Assembly: GCA_029287335.1 (NCBI GenBank)
Contig: JARFRI010000080.1
Span: forward strand, 1-7,126
DNA length: 7,126 bases
Source: Phycisphaera sp.
Lineage (GTDB): Bacteria > Planctomycetota > Phycisphaerae > Phycisphaerales > Phycisphaeraceae
Direction: 5' to 3'
In this document: positions 1-5,672 of the stretch, piece after piece
Layout of the letters: the number at the start of each line of letters is the position of its first letter
Numbering within the stretch: the first letter of the stretch is position 1
Made by a program: the position numbers and the translations under genes
Notes under the pieces: generated by a model
The model's database searches: none
Seen by the model: only the letters and a program-made list of their open reading frames with translations
Told to the model about the DNA's origin: nothing

Positions 1-101
1 CGCTTGGAGAGATCGCGGAGGACCTCGTCAAGGTCGCCGACGTATTTTTCCAGGTGCGCGAGCTTCTCTTCGATCACGGTCATTCGGGCGTCGTCTTGCA
101 T
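1..101 (-). CDS. SlyX-like small coiled-coil protein, truncated by window edge
   Basis: Reading from the ATG at 101-99 toward the window start gives 33 codons with no stop; the rest of the gene lies outside. The visible part begins MQDDARMTVIEEKLAHLEKY and continues as a heptad-patterned charged helix with Leu, Val and Ile at regular positions (residues about 8-33). This resembles the N-terminus of the SlyX family, which are proteins of about 70 residues made mostly of one coiled coil and of poorly known function. The start is uncertain: neither Met1 nor Met7 (83-81) has a clear Shine-Dalgarno sequence. It lies 122 bases downstream of the GAF phosphatase gene on the same strand, with a possible hairpin between them, so cotranscription is undecided. 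Any other short coiled-coil protein would fit the visible part nearly as well. Confidence 0.5.
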   Translation of the reverse strand, partial: MQDDARMTVIEEKLAHLEKYVGDLDEVLRDLSK

Positions 102-121
102 AGGCGGATCGTAACCCAAAT

Positions 122-143
122 GCTCCCGGCAGAAGCCAGGAGC
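122..143 (-). terminator. Hairpin between GAF phosphatase gene and SlyX-like gene, possible weak terminator
   Basis: Positions 122-130 (GCTCCCGGC) pair with 135-143 (GCCAGGAGC) across an AGAA loop, giving a 9-bp stem with one C-A mismatch. On the minus strand the stem is followed only by a short ATTT stretch, not a proper U tract, so intrinsic termination would be weak. It sits just past the 3' end of the GAF phosphatase gene and before the SlyX-like start. An alternative pairing (see findings) would give it an attenuator-like form. Confidence 0.3.
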
Positions 144-223
144 AACCACAGTCTACCGGGAGTGATATGAGAGCAGGGCGGAAGTGGGTTGCCCCTGACT
201 TGCGCCTAGGGCTTTGAACCACT

Positions 224-1522
224 TCATTGCACAAACGCGACTTCGAGCAGCGAGACGTCGTCTGCAAAGGATTCGCGGATGCCGCTGTAGTCGCGGACCT
301 GATGGATGACTTGTTCCAGGCGGGTTTTAGAGCAGTCGCCGCAGTTGGCTTGCCGGATGATATCGCCGATGCCGTCCAGGCCAAGGAGCTTGTCGTCTTC
401 GCCGCCACGGACTTCGTACAGGCCATCGGAGAAGAGGTAGAGCCGGCTGCCGGGTTCGATGTGGATCGACTCGGCGGTGTACTTCGTGTCGGGCACGACG
501 CCGATCATCAGGCCGGGTATGCCTAGGCTCTGACGCTCGCCTTCTCGGCTGATCAGCACAGCGGGGTGGTGGCCGGCGGCGGCATAGGTCAGCGTGCGTG
601 TCGAGCGCTGGTACACGCCGTACCAGATCGTGAAGAACTTATCGTTGTTGCGCTCCATCGGGAACGCGTTGTTCAGCGTCTGGACCAGCGCGGCCGGGTC
701 GCGCGGGTCGGCAGAGAGTTGTCCGGACCGGATCGCGTTGCCCGCCGAGACCGAGAGCAGCGATGCGCCGACACCATGGCCCGTCACATCAAGCAGCCAG
801 AACGCCTGGTGGTCATCGTCGATGTCGTGGTAGCCCAGCAGGTCGCCGCCGAGTCGTGACGACGCGATGAACTGGTAGTCGATGTGGACCGGCTCGTCGA
901 TACCGACCTCGCGGGCGGGCAGGAACTGAGTGACGTACTCCGCCGCCTCGGACAGTTCCCGGGCCAGGGCCTGTTGGGAGGCGACGAGCGCGTTGCGCGT
1001 CTCGATCATGTCGCGCTGCGTGGCGATCACCCCGAGCATGCCCAGCTCGCGCTCGGCCATCGCCGCCAGGTGATGAAACTTGGTCATGTCGTCATCGGTG
1101 AACATGCGTGGCTGGGTATCGACCACACACAGCGTCGCGACGTTGTGCCCCGACTGGCTCTTCAACGGATGGCCGGCATAAAACCGAACGTAAGGCTCAC
1201 CGGTCACCATCGGGTTATCAAAAAAACGCGGGTCCTTGAGTGCATCCTCGACCACCAACGGCGTGTCCTGCAAGATCGCGTGCCCACAGAACGATTCGTC
1301 TCTAGGCGTCTGCGTCACCACATCGCACAGACCGATCTTGGACTTAAACCACTGCCGATCCGAATCAATCAGCGCGATATACGCGATCGGGACACCCATC
1401 ACCGCCTTGGCCAGCGACACGATCTGATCGAACCGCTGTTCACTGGGGCTGTCCAAGAGCTCCAGGGCGTGCAGCGAAGCCAAACGTTCTTCTTCATTCT
1501 CAGGCAATACCGGTGCGATCAT
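224..1522 (-). CDS. GAF-domain PP2C/SpoIIE-type serine phosphatase (cytosolic sensor phosphatase)
   Basis: A 432-residue protein with no signal peptide or membrane segment. Residues about 25-160 are a GAF sensor domain of the subfamily with the marks VPIAYIALIDSDRQWFKS (44-61), ESFCGHAI (76-83) and RFYAGHPL (113-120). Residues about 165-197 are a predicted helical, probably coiled-coil linker. Residues about 198-432 are a PP2C/SpoIIE phosphatase domain with its metal-binding acids in place: GGD (D227), DVTGHG (D245), SDGLYE (D366) and ADDVSLL (D421, D422). By family knowledge it should remove phosphate from Ser/Thr of a STAS-type anti-anti-sigma factor or similar partner, under control of a small ligand or redox signal at the GAF domain; the ligand cannot be read from the sequence. 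The ATG at 1522 is supported by AGGA at 1534-1531, 8 bases upstream. No STAS or kinase partner gene lies nearby, so its pathway is unassigned. Confidence 0.9.
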   Translation of the reverse strand: MIAPVLPENEEERLASLHALELLDSPSEQRFDQIVSLAKAVMGVPIAYIALIDSDRQWFKSKIGLCDVVTQTPRDESFCGHAILQDTPLVVEDALKDPRFFDNPMVTGEPYVRFYAGHPLKSQSGHNVATLCVVDTQPRMFTDDDMTKFHHLAAMAERELGMLGVIATQRDMIETRNALVASQQALARELSEAAEYVTQFLPAREVGIDEPVHIDYQFIASSRLGGDLLGYHDIDDDHQAFWLLDVTGHGVGASLLSVSAGNAIRSGQLSADPRDPAALVQTLNNAFPMERNNDKFFTIWYGVYQRSTRTLTYAAAGHHPAVLISREGERQSLGIPGLMIGVVPDTKYTAESIHIEPGSRLYLFSDGLYEVRGGEDDKLLGLDGIGDIIRQANCGDCSKTRLEQVIHQVRDYSGIRESFADDVSLLEVAFVQ

Positions 1523-1555
1523 TGCGTTGGTCCTATTCAGGCCTGGGACTGAGCC

Positions 1556-1589
1556 TGTTATTCAAACGTAGTACGCAGGCGTGTTATTC
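1556..1589. repeat. 8-bp direct repeat TGTTATTC, copies 26 bp apart
   Basis: TGTTATTC occurs at 1556-1563 and again at 1582-1589, each followed by (C)AAC-like bases, so the similarity runs slightly beyond the 8-mer. It lies 34-67 bases upstream of the GAF phosphatase start. It may be a tandem regulator site or an activator site for that gene. A repeat this short can also arise by chance, so the functional reading is weak. Confidence 0.3.
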
Positions 1590-1748
1590 CAACTCAGCAT
1601 AGGTCGCAGGTTTGGGCAATCGTAAGAAAACCGTGATGAACTTCAGAAAAGCATCAAAATCGCCGAAACTTTCTGGCCTGCCGACGGTCTTAACCTTTGG
1701 AAACGATGCCTGCTGATTCGCCCAAATGATAAAACGAGGTCAAGGCCC

Positions 1749-1778
1749 TTGCCGTCAACAACACTTGGCGGATAAAGT
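1749..1778 (+). promoter_or_regulatory. Weak sigma70-type promoter candidate for the small membrane protein gene
   Basis: TTGCCG (1749-1754, four of six matches to the -35 consensus) is followed after 18 bases by TAAAGT (1773-1778, four of six matches to the -10 consensus). The predicted start of transcription would lie about 45-50 bases before the ATG at 1834. Planctomycete promoters often depart from this consensus, so this is only a candidate. Confidence 0.25.
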
Positions 1779-1833
1779 AGGACGGGCCTGACCGGGGCGT
1801 GTCGAACGCTGGCACACAAGCGAGAGAAACACG

Positions 1834-2247
1834 ATGACAAGCAAACCATCGCGATCGTCTAAAAGTTCAAAGCAACAGGGTTACAAAGTCTGGCACTTCG
1901 CCTGTGCGGTGCCCGCCATCGCGGTGACGCTCCAGCTCATGCTCGGCTCCCTCACGCCGCTGCCCCAAGAGCACAACCCCTATGTCACGCGCTACGCCTC
2001 GTCCTTCCCAAAAGAGTACCGGCCTGGGTATCGCTCTGAGTACCGCCACAACCGCCTGCCGGAGATCGACATCCTCCCGCTGAACCTGCGCGGCGACATG
2101 ACCGGCCCACTCCTGGCCAGCGTGATCAAAGAGTACTTCCCCGACTCCACCACCGAGCACGCCACCGACCTGCGCGACACCATGCCCCCTTGCGACAACC
2201 CGCGCATGATCGTCATCCTTCCGAAGGAAGACCAGCCGGTGTTTTGA
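1834..2247 (+). CDS. Small single-pass membrane protein, unknown function
   Basis: A 137-residue protein I do not recognise. Residues 1-18 are Ser/Lys-rich (five Lys, six Ser, one Arg), then residues about 19-42 (VWHFACAVPAIAVTLQLMLG and on) form one hydrophobic segment that could be a transmembrane anchor or an uncleaved signal. A hydrophilic domain of about 95 residues follows, with a Tyr/Arg-rich stretch EYRPGYRSEYRHNR (61-74) in which EYR occurs twice. Two cysteines are present, C24 inside the membrane segment and C120 near the end. By the positive-inside rule the N-terminus should be cytoplasmic and the C-terminal domain outside. The start has only a weak GAGAG ribosome binding site (1822-1826). 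It is alone on the plus strand between two minus-strand units, and its 3' end faces the toxin gene 52 bases away. Coding status rests on length, the sensible start and the coherent membrane pattern. Confidence 0.6.
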   Translation: MTSKPSRSSKSSKQQGYKVWHFACAVPAIAVTLQLMLGSLTPLPQEHNPYVTRYASSFPKEYRPGYRSEYRHNRLPEIDILPLNLRGDMTGPLLASVIKEYFPDSTTEHATDLRDTMPPCDNPRMIVILPKEDQPVF

Positions 2248-2289
2248 GGGGTATTACTACAAAGACAGGAATTGGGCCAAGGCTTGTGC

Positions 2290-2318
2290 TTTGATCGATC
2301 TACAGGTCGAAGATCAAA
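2290..2318. terminator. Inverted repeat at convergent gene ends, possible terminator
   Basis: TTTGATC at 2290-2296 pairs with GATCAAA at 2312-2318 across a 15-base loop that includes the toxin stop codon (2302-2300). It lies between the converging membrane protein and toxin genes, where a bidirectional terminator would be expected. Neither side has a proper U tract and the stem is AT-rich, so the call is weak. Confidence 0.25.
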
Positions 2319-2638
2319 CGCAGCGCCGTTTCAATCGCGGGCAAGGTTGAGGCTTCAAGTGTTCCTTCGCGGTTGCTGATCCGCGAAACATCCACCGCCC
2401 GCATTTGTTTCAAGTTGATATGCCGAGGCTTATCCAAGCCATTGCGCTTTGTCGGTTTGAGATTGACCACAAATGGCCAAGTCTTGTGGTTTGGGAGTAG
2501 GGGGGCGACGATCACCGTCCGTGATTGGTGGTTGATCAAGTCGGCAGAGATGATGACGCAAGGTCGCTTCTTCTGGGTCTCTGCCCCGCGCGTCGGCTCA
2601 AGGTCCACCCACCTGATTTCAAGCTGGCGGTAGTTCAT
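2300..2638 (-). CDS. MazF/PemK-family toxin (endoribonuclease) of a type II toxin-antitoxin pair
   Basis: A 112-residue protein, the usual length for MazF/PemK toxins. It opens MNYRQLEIRWVDLEPTRG and has the family mark G-x-E-x-x-K-x-RP (G18, E20, K23, R25, P26), leading into the hydrophobic strand CVIIS. The second mark is TVIVAPL (41-47), and the third is NLKQMRAVD (75-83), matching the family pattern in which a DQ-x-R-x-D block is common; here Lys77 stands where Asp is usual. Family members cut mRNA or other RNA at short sequence sites and are held inactive by the antitoxin. The ATG at 2638 was chosen over longer frames because family homology starts there. The gene overlaps the antitoxin by 20 bases and has no clear Shine-Dalgarno sequence, so translation is probably coupled to that of the antitoxin. 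Cleavage specificity cannot be read from the sequence. Confidence 0.88.
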   Translation of the reverse strand: MNYRQLEIRWVDLEPTRGAETQKKRPCVIISADLINHQSRTVIVAPLLPNHKTWPFVVNLKPTKRNGLDKPRHINLKQMRAVDVSRISNREGTLEASTLPAIETALRLIFDL

Positions 2639-2861
2639 CAAAGAGCCCGTCGTCAAGTGTGATGTCCCACTCAGAAAGCTTGTCCTGATAATCCGCGTCC
2701 TGGGCCTCCTCCAAGTTCGCTGAGATGACCGCAGCGCGCAACGCCCGCTGGCGTTCGTCTCGGAGGAGTTGGCTGATAAACGCACTCTTATTCCCGCCGC
2801 CTTTTTCTTGCAGGAACGTAGCGGCCTCATCGTCGAGAGTAATGGTTGTTCGGTAAGTCAT
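2619..2861 (-). CDS. Ribbon-helix-helix antitoxin paired with the MazF-like toxin
   Basis: An 80-residue protein. Residues about 3-10 (YRTTITLD) form the DNA-binding beta strand of a ribbon-helix-helix fold; helix A covers about 11-19, a GGGNKS turn lies at 21-26, and helix B follows (SAFISQLLRDERQR, 26-39). The C-terminal half (about 45-80) is rich in Asp and Glu (for example SEWDITLDDGLFDELPP), typical of the flexible tail that wraps the toxin. It should neutralise the toxin and, with it, repress its own promoter through the half-sites at 2892-2922. It is first in the operon, as is usual, and its end overlaps the toxin start. No strong Shine-Dalgarno sequence precedes the ATG at 2861; instead one arm of an inverted repeat occupies 2862-2870. 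It is of the RHH (CopG-like) class rather than the swapped-hairpin AbrB fold of E. coli MazE. Confidence 0.85.
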   Translation of the reverse strand: MTYRTTITLDDEAATFLQEKGGGNKSAFISQLLRDERQRALRAAVISANLEEAQDADYQDKLSEWDITLDDGLFDELPPA

Positions 2862-2938
2862 ATCGGGTGCTCGAGCGTTTGTATTAATAATATCATACTA
2901 TTCGTATGATTGAAAATCATACTTTAATCGCACCCGAT
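2862..2938. repeat. Perfect 9-bp inverted repeat flanking the toxin-antitoxin control region
   Basis: ATCGGGTGC at 2862-2870 is the exact reverse complement of GCACCCGAT at 2930-2938, with 59 bases between them of which only 15 are G or C. The inner arm touches the antitoxin start codon. If transcription begins outside 2938, the transcript could fold and hide the start region; if it begins inside, only one arm is transcribed. The arms could also mark the limits of an inserted element, although no matching target duplication was seen. Confidence 0.5.
2887..2922 (-). promoter_or_regulatory. Toxin-antitoxin promoter with three phased operator half-sites
   Basis: The heptamer ATCATAC occurs at 2892-2898, inverted (GTATGAT) at 2904-2910, and direct again at 2916-2922, with starts exactly 12 bp apart. 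The first two form a perfect 7-5-7 palindrome. On the minus strand a promoter candidate, TTTTCA (2916-2911) and TATTAT (2892-2887) with an 18-base spacer, places the operator across its spacer and both boxes. That fits autorepression by the ribbon-helix-helix antitoxin and would put the transcript start about 19 bases before the ATG at 2861. The half-sites are directly seen; the promoter and the bound protein are inferred. Confidence 0.6.
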
Positions 2939-2999
2939 GATCCGCGTTTAGAGCGATTTGGACCGGTTTTCGTTGCGAAGCGATGGGTAAGAAATTGCA

Positions 3000-5315
3000 T
3001 TACGCCAGCAACTTCACCACCACCAGTGTGATGTCGTCGTTTTGTTCTCGCTTGCCACGCCATTGCTTGCAGGCAACACTTACCGCGTGAGCGATGTCTT
3101 CAGCGCTGCCGTTGGCTGCCTTGCGAATGACGTCGCGCATGCGGTCTTTGCCGAACTGTTTGTTCTCGGGGTTGAAGCACTCCCAGATGCCATCGGTGCC
3201 CATGGCCAGGATGTCGCCGGGCTGTAGTGCGTCGGAGGTTTGTTCGTTGTACTGCCAGTCGCTATCGATGCCCAGGGGGATGTCGTGGCCCTCGAGTTCG
3301 AAGAAGGTGTCGTCGGCGGGGCGGTAAACGACGACGGGGTCGTGGCCGGCCGAGAGGTACCGCATGTGGACCGGCCCATCGGTCTGGCCGGGGTTCTCGA
3401 TGATCAGGTACATGACGGTCATGAATCGGCCGGTGAACTCGCTGTCGCAGAGTTGTTTGTTGACGGCGGTAAAGACCTGGCCCAGCGAGCCGGTGGTGTT
3501 GGCGTAGGATCGGATAAGCGCTCGGCCGGTGGCCATGAGCAGGGCGGCGGCGATGCCGTGGCCGGTGACGTCGCCGACCGCGATGGCCAAACTCTCGGAA
3601 CTGATTTGGTCGAGCTCGATGAAGTCGTAGTAGTCCCCGCCGGTCTCGTCGCAGTACTCGCTGTGGCCTGCGATATCCAGGCCCTTCATCTTCGGTGGGT
3701 GCTGGGGCAGCAGGCTTTGCTGCACCTGCATCGCTACGGCCAGCGACTCGCGGATCTTCATGCGATCACGCAGGGCCGGCACCATCTTGTTAAACGCGTC
3801 GCCGAGTTGGCCCAGCTCGTCTTTGCGCTGGACGTTGACCCGCGCGTCCAGGTCGCCACCTGCAACACGGTTCGATGCCGCCGCGAGTTCACGGATCGGT
3901 CGGGTCAGCCGGAACGACATGAAGAACGCCGAGGCTAAGACGATGAGCAGCAGCACGGTCAGGATCCCGCCGGTGGTCACCAACGACGCGGCGAGGTCTT
4001 CATTGAGCTGCTTGACCGCTTGCTCGGCCGGTTGTTGGATCGTCCGCGTCGGCGCAATGATCATGGCGAAGACAGGCCGGCCCTCTTCGCCATTGCCGAT
4101 CTGCCCATAGGCGATCATGCGGTCCTGCCCATCGATGAAGACGCGGCGGACGCCGTCTTTGCCCTCGACCAGATCGTCGGCAACCAACTGACGATCGGCC
4201 GCGCTGTCGAAGCCAACCGTCTCGATCATTGGCTGATTCATCTGTCGGCCGTGATCGTGCATGATGTCCGCAACGATGTAGACGTCCGCGGGGAAGGAGG
4301 TGTCGGCGACCTGGTCGGTGTTGTCGCCCGGCCGGTTGGCGTCCCGCGGCCGATCGATGCGGTCGCGCAACTCGCCTTGTCGGTTGTCAGGCGCAGGGCG
4401 ATCGATTCCTTCGCGCGGTGCGTTACGCAAGGGGCGCAGTCGCTGGCGATCACGGGCCGGGTGTCCAGCCACCACAATCACGTTCGCGTCCGCCGCCCAT
4501 GCGGTGTTGATCGCGCCCGGGTCCAGCAGCTTGCTGACGCGCAGGTCGATCGCAGTCACGCCCGCCAGCGCCCGACCCCGTCCACTAACGGGTTGAGCAA
4601 AGGTGATGATCAGCTGCCCCGTTGCGGCATCGACATAAGGCTGGCTGGTGACCGCGCGCCGGGCATTGACCGCGCGTTCGTACCATTGCTTTTCCTTGGG
4701 GTTGTAGTCGTTCGGGAACACCGACTTTGCGGGGTATGAAAAGTGCATCCCCGACTCGAGCGTCGTGTACTGCCAGAGGATCGTCTCGTCGACCTTGTCG
4801 TTGATGTCTCGATAGACCGGGGTCATGCTGGCGAGTTTGTCCAGCTCTTGACGGGCGTCATCGCTGACTTGGTTTTCAAACGACAGGTAGACCTGTGTGT
4901 CGTAGCTGACGTTGAGTGGTTGCAATTCGCCATCGTCGGCAACCACCGCGTGTCGCAGGCTCGACTCGATCCGATACGGCCCGGTGCCGCCTTCTTCAAA
5001 CGCGGCAAAGTCCTGCACACTCGGGATCGTCGCGCGATCACGCCGGACCGGACCCACGAGCCGGAACTCCACCTCACTGGCTTGATTGTTTAAAAGCGAC
5101 AAGCCAAGCCGGCCGATCTGGTCCAAAGAGTTGGCGTAGCCTCCAACGGTGCGCTGCATGTCCGCCTGCGCCTGATCGTTGAGCTGGCCACGCATCTGAA
5201 TGGCGACCTGACTCTGCAATCGGTAGATCGAGACGGCCTGCACCGCGCGCACCGCCAGCATCGGCAGCACCGCCGCGATCAACAACACCAGCATGACTTT
5301 CCTGCGCAACGACAT
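3000..5315 (-). CDS. Membrane receptor phosphatase: Cache-like sensor, HAMP and PP2C/SpoIIE domains
   Basis: A 771-residue protein. After MSLRRK comes TM1 (about 7-28), then a large extracytoplasmic region to about 445 that looks like a double Cache sensor; the block KEKQWYERAV (207-216) followed by SQPYVDAATGQLIITFAQPV (224-243) is typical of Cache domains. A segment at about 287-335 is very rich in Arg, Asp, Pro and Asn and looks inserted. TM2 is about 446-468, followed by HAMP (about 469-518; RPIRELAAASNRVAGGDLDA and DELGQLGDAFNKM) and a QVQQSLLP linker (529-537). The PP2C/SpoIIE domain fills 540-771 with its metal-binding acids: GGDYYD (D561), GDVTGHG (D582), TDG (D708) and NDDIT (D760, D761). 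It should sense an outside ligand and dephosphorylate a cytosolic partner, by family precedent a STAS anti-anti-sigma factor. Met1 keeps the basic residues before TM1, but Met8 (5294) has the better ribosome binding site. It diverges from dnaA. Confidence 0.92.
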   Translation of the reverse strand: MSLRRKVMLVLLIAAVLPMLAVRAVQAVSIYRLQSQVAIQMRGQLNDQAQADMQRTVGGYANSLDQIGRLGLSLLNNQASEVEFRLVGPVRRDRATIPSVQDFAAFEEGGTGPYRIESSLRHAVVADDGELQPLNVSYDTQVYLSFENQVSDDARQELDKLASMTPVYRDINDKVDETILWQYTTLESGMHFSYPAKSVFPNDYNPKEKQWYERAVNARRAVTSQPYVDAATGQLIITFAQPVSGRGRALAGVTAIDLRVSKLLDPGAINTAWAADANVIVVAGHPARDRQRLRPLRNAPREGIDRPAPDNRQGELRDRIDRPRDANRPGDNTDQVADTSFPADVYIVADIMHDHGRQMNQPMIETVGFDSAADRQLVADDLVEGKDGVRRVFIDGQDRMIAYGQIGNGEEGRPVFAMIIAPTRTIQQPAEQAVKQLNEDLAASLVTTGGILTVLLLIVLASAFFMSFRLTRPIRELAAASNRVAGGDLDARVNVQRKDELGQLGDAFNKMVPALRDRMKIRESLAVAMQVQQSLLPQHPPKMKGLDIAGHSEYCDETGGDYYDFIELDQISSESLAIAVGDVTGHGIAAALLMATGRALIRSYANTTGSLGQVFTAVNKQLCDSEFTGRFMTVMYLIIENPGQTDGPVHMRYLSAGHDPVVVYRPADDTFFELEGHDIPLGIDSDWQYNEQTSDALQPGDILAMGTDGIWECFNPENKQFGKDRMRDVIRKAANGSAEDIAHAVSVACKQWRGKREQNDDITLVVVKLLA

Positions 5316-5494
5316 GATCAGCGATGATATCGGTTATTCACCCAGAGGAACACGCGGCAGAGCGCTCCCACGCAACGAGAAGCCAAAACGCCCGGCCCTT
5401 ATGTGGGCAGGCTGTCTACAACCTGACGTTAAGTGTGGCGGCAATGGTTTGTTCCTTTCATTTACATGCAGCAATCCATGGCGCTTTGAATCAT

Positions 5495-5507
5495 CACTTG
5501 TCAAGTG
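5495..5507. repeat. 13-bp palindrome CACTTG-T-CAAGTG upstream of dnaA
   Basis: CACTTG (5495-5500) and CAAGTG (5502-5507) are perfect reverse complements around a single T. The element lies 21 bases before the TTGACA -35 box candidate, a usual place for a dimeric regulator to bind. With a one-base centre it cannot form an RNA hairpin well, which favours a DNA-binding role if it is functional at all. The regulator is unknown. Confidence 0.35.
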
Positions 5508-5528
5508 CGTAAATGTGGAGAGGTTGTA

Positions 5529-5558
5529 TTGACACACTAGTGCTACAGTCGTTAGTTT
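5529..5558 (+). promoter_or_regulatory. Candidate dnaA promoter
   Basis: TTGACA at 5529-5534 is a perfect -35 hexamer. At 18-base spacing TAGTTT (5553-5558) is a poor -10 box (three of six). An alternative is the extended -10 form TGCTACAGT at 5541-5549, but it is too close to use this -35 box. The 5' leader would be about 110 bases. The -35 box is convincing; the -10 box is not. Confidence 0.35.
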
Positions 5559-5668
5559 GAGCGTTGCGTTAATGACTTCAACGCCGCAGGTGTTCATGGC
5601 TAACCGAGGCAGCCCCAGCCCAACCAGCCCATCCGTTACCCTGCGGTTGAAACGGTGGATCGAACTTC

Positions 5669-5672
5669 GGAG
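5669..5672 (+). promoter_or_regulatory. Ribosome binding site fixing the dnaA start
   Basis: GGAG at 5669-5672 ends 5 bases before the ATG at 5678. It supports this start over any other in the frame and agrees with where DnaA domain I homology begins. Confidence 0.6.

Larger units (their letters stand above)
1523..1833. other. Divergent intergenic region, 311 bases
   Basis: This stretch separates the minus-strand GAF phosphatase gene from the plus-strand membrane protein gene, so it should hold promoters for both. I see a Shine-Dalgarno sequence for the phosphatase gene (1531-1534), an 8-bp direct repeat (1556-1563 and 1582-1589) and one weak plus-strand promoter candidate (1749-1778). No convincing small gene, tRNA or structured RNA is visible. 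The sequence is more AT-rich than the flanking genes, as expected for a control region. Confidence 0.6.

Noticed and set aside
884..1552. Plus-strand open frame of 222 codons opposite the GAF phosphatase
   Set aside because: It is antisense to a well-supported gene and lacks any recognisable domain or ribosome binding site.
1643..1849. Minus-strand open frame of 68 codons in the divergent intergenic region
   Set aside because: It overlaps the start of the plus-strand membrane protein gene, and its sequence shows no domain or membrane pattern.
3240..4739. Two plus-strand open frames (3240-3938 and 4020-4739) opposite the receptor phosphatase
   Set aside because: Both are antisense to a gene whose domains are clear along its whole length; their compositions are low in information.
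5334..5342. TTATTCACC, an 8 of 9 match to the E. coli-type DnaA box TTATNCACA
   Set aside because: It is a single site, and other candidates (such as near 5514-5522) are weaker. No cluster or unwinding element is present, so an origin was not called.
5293..5532. Plus-strand open frames in the region upstream of dnaA (5293-5532, 5324-5512)
   Set aside because: No ribosome binding site, overlap with the phosphatase start, and no recognisable content.
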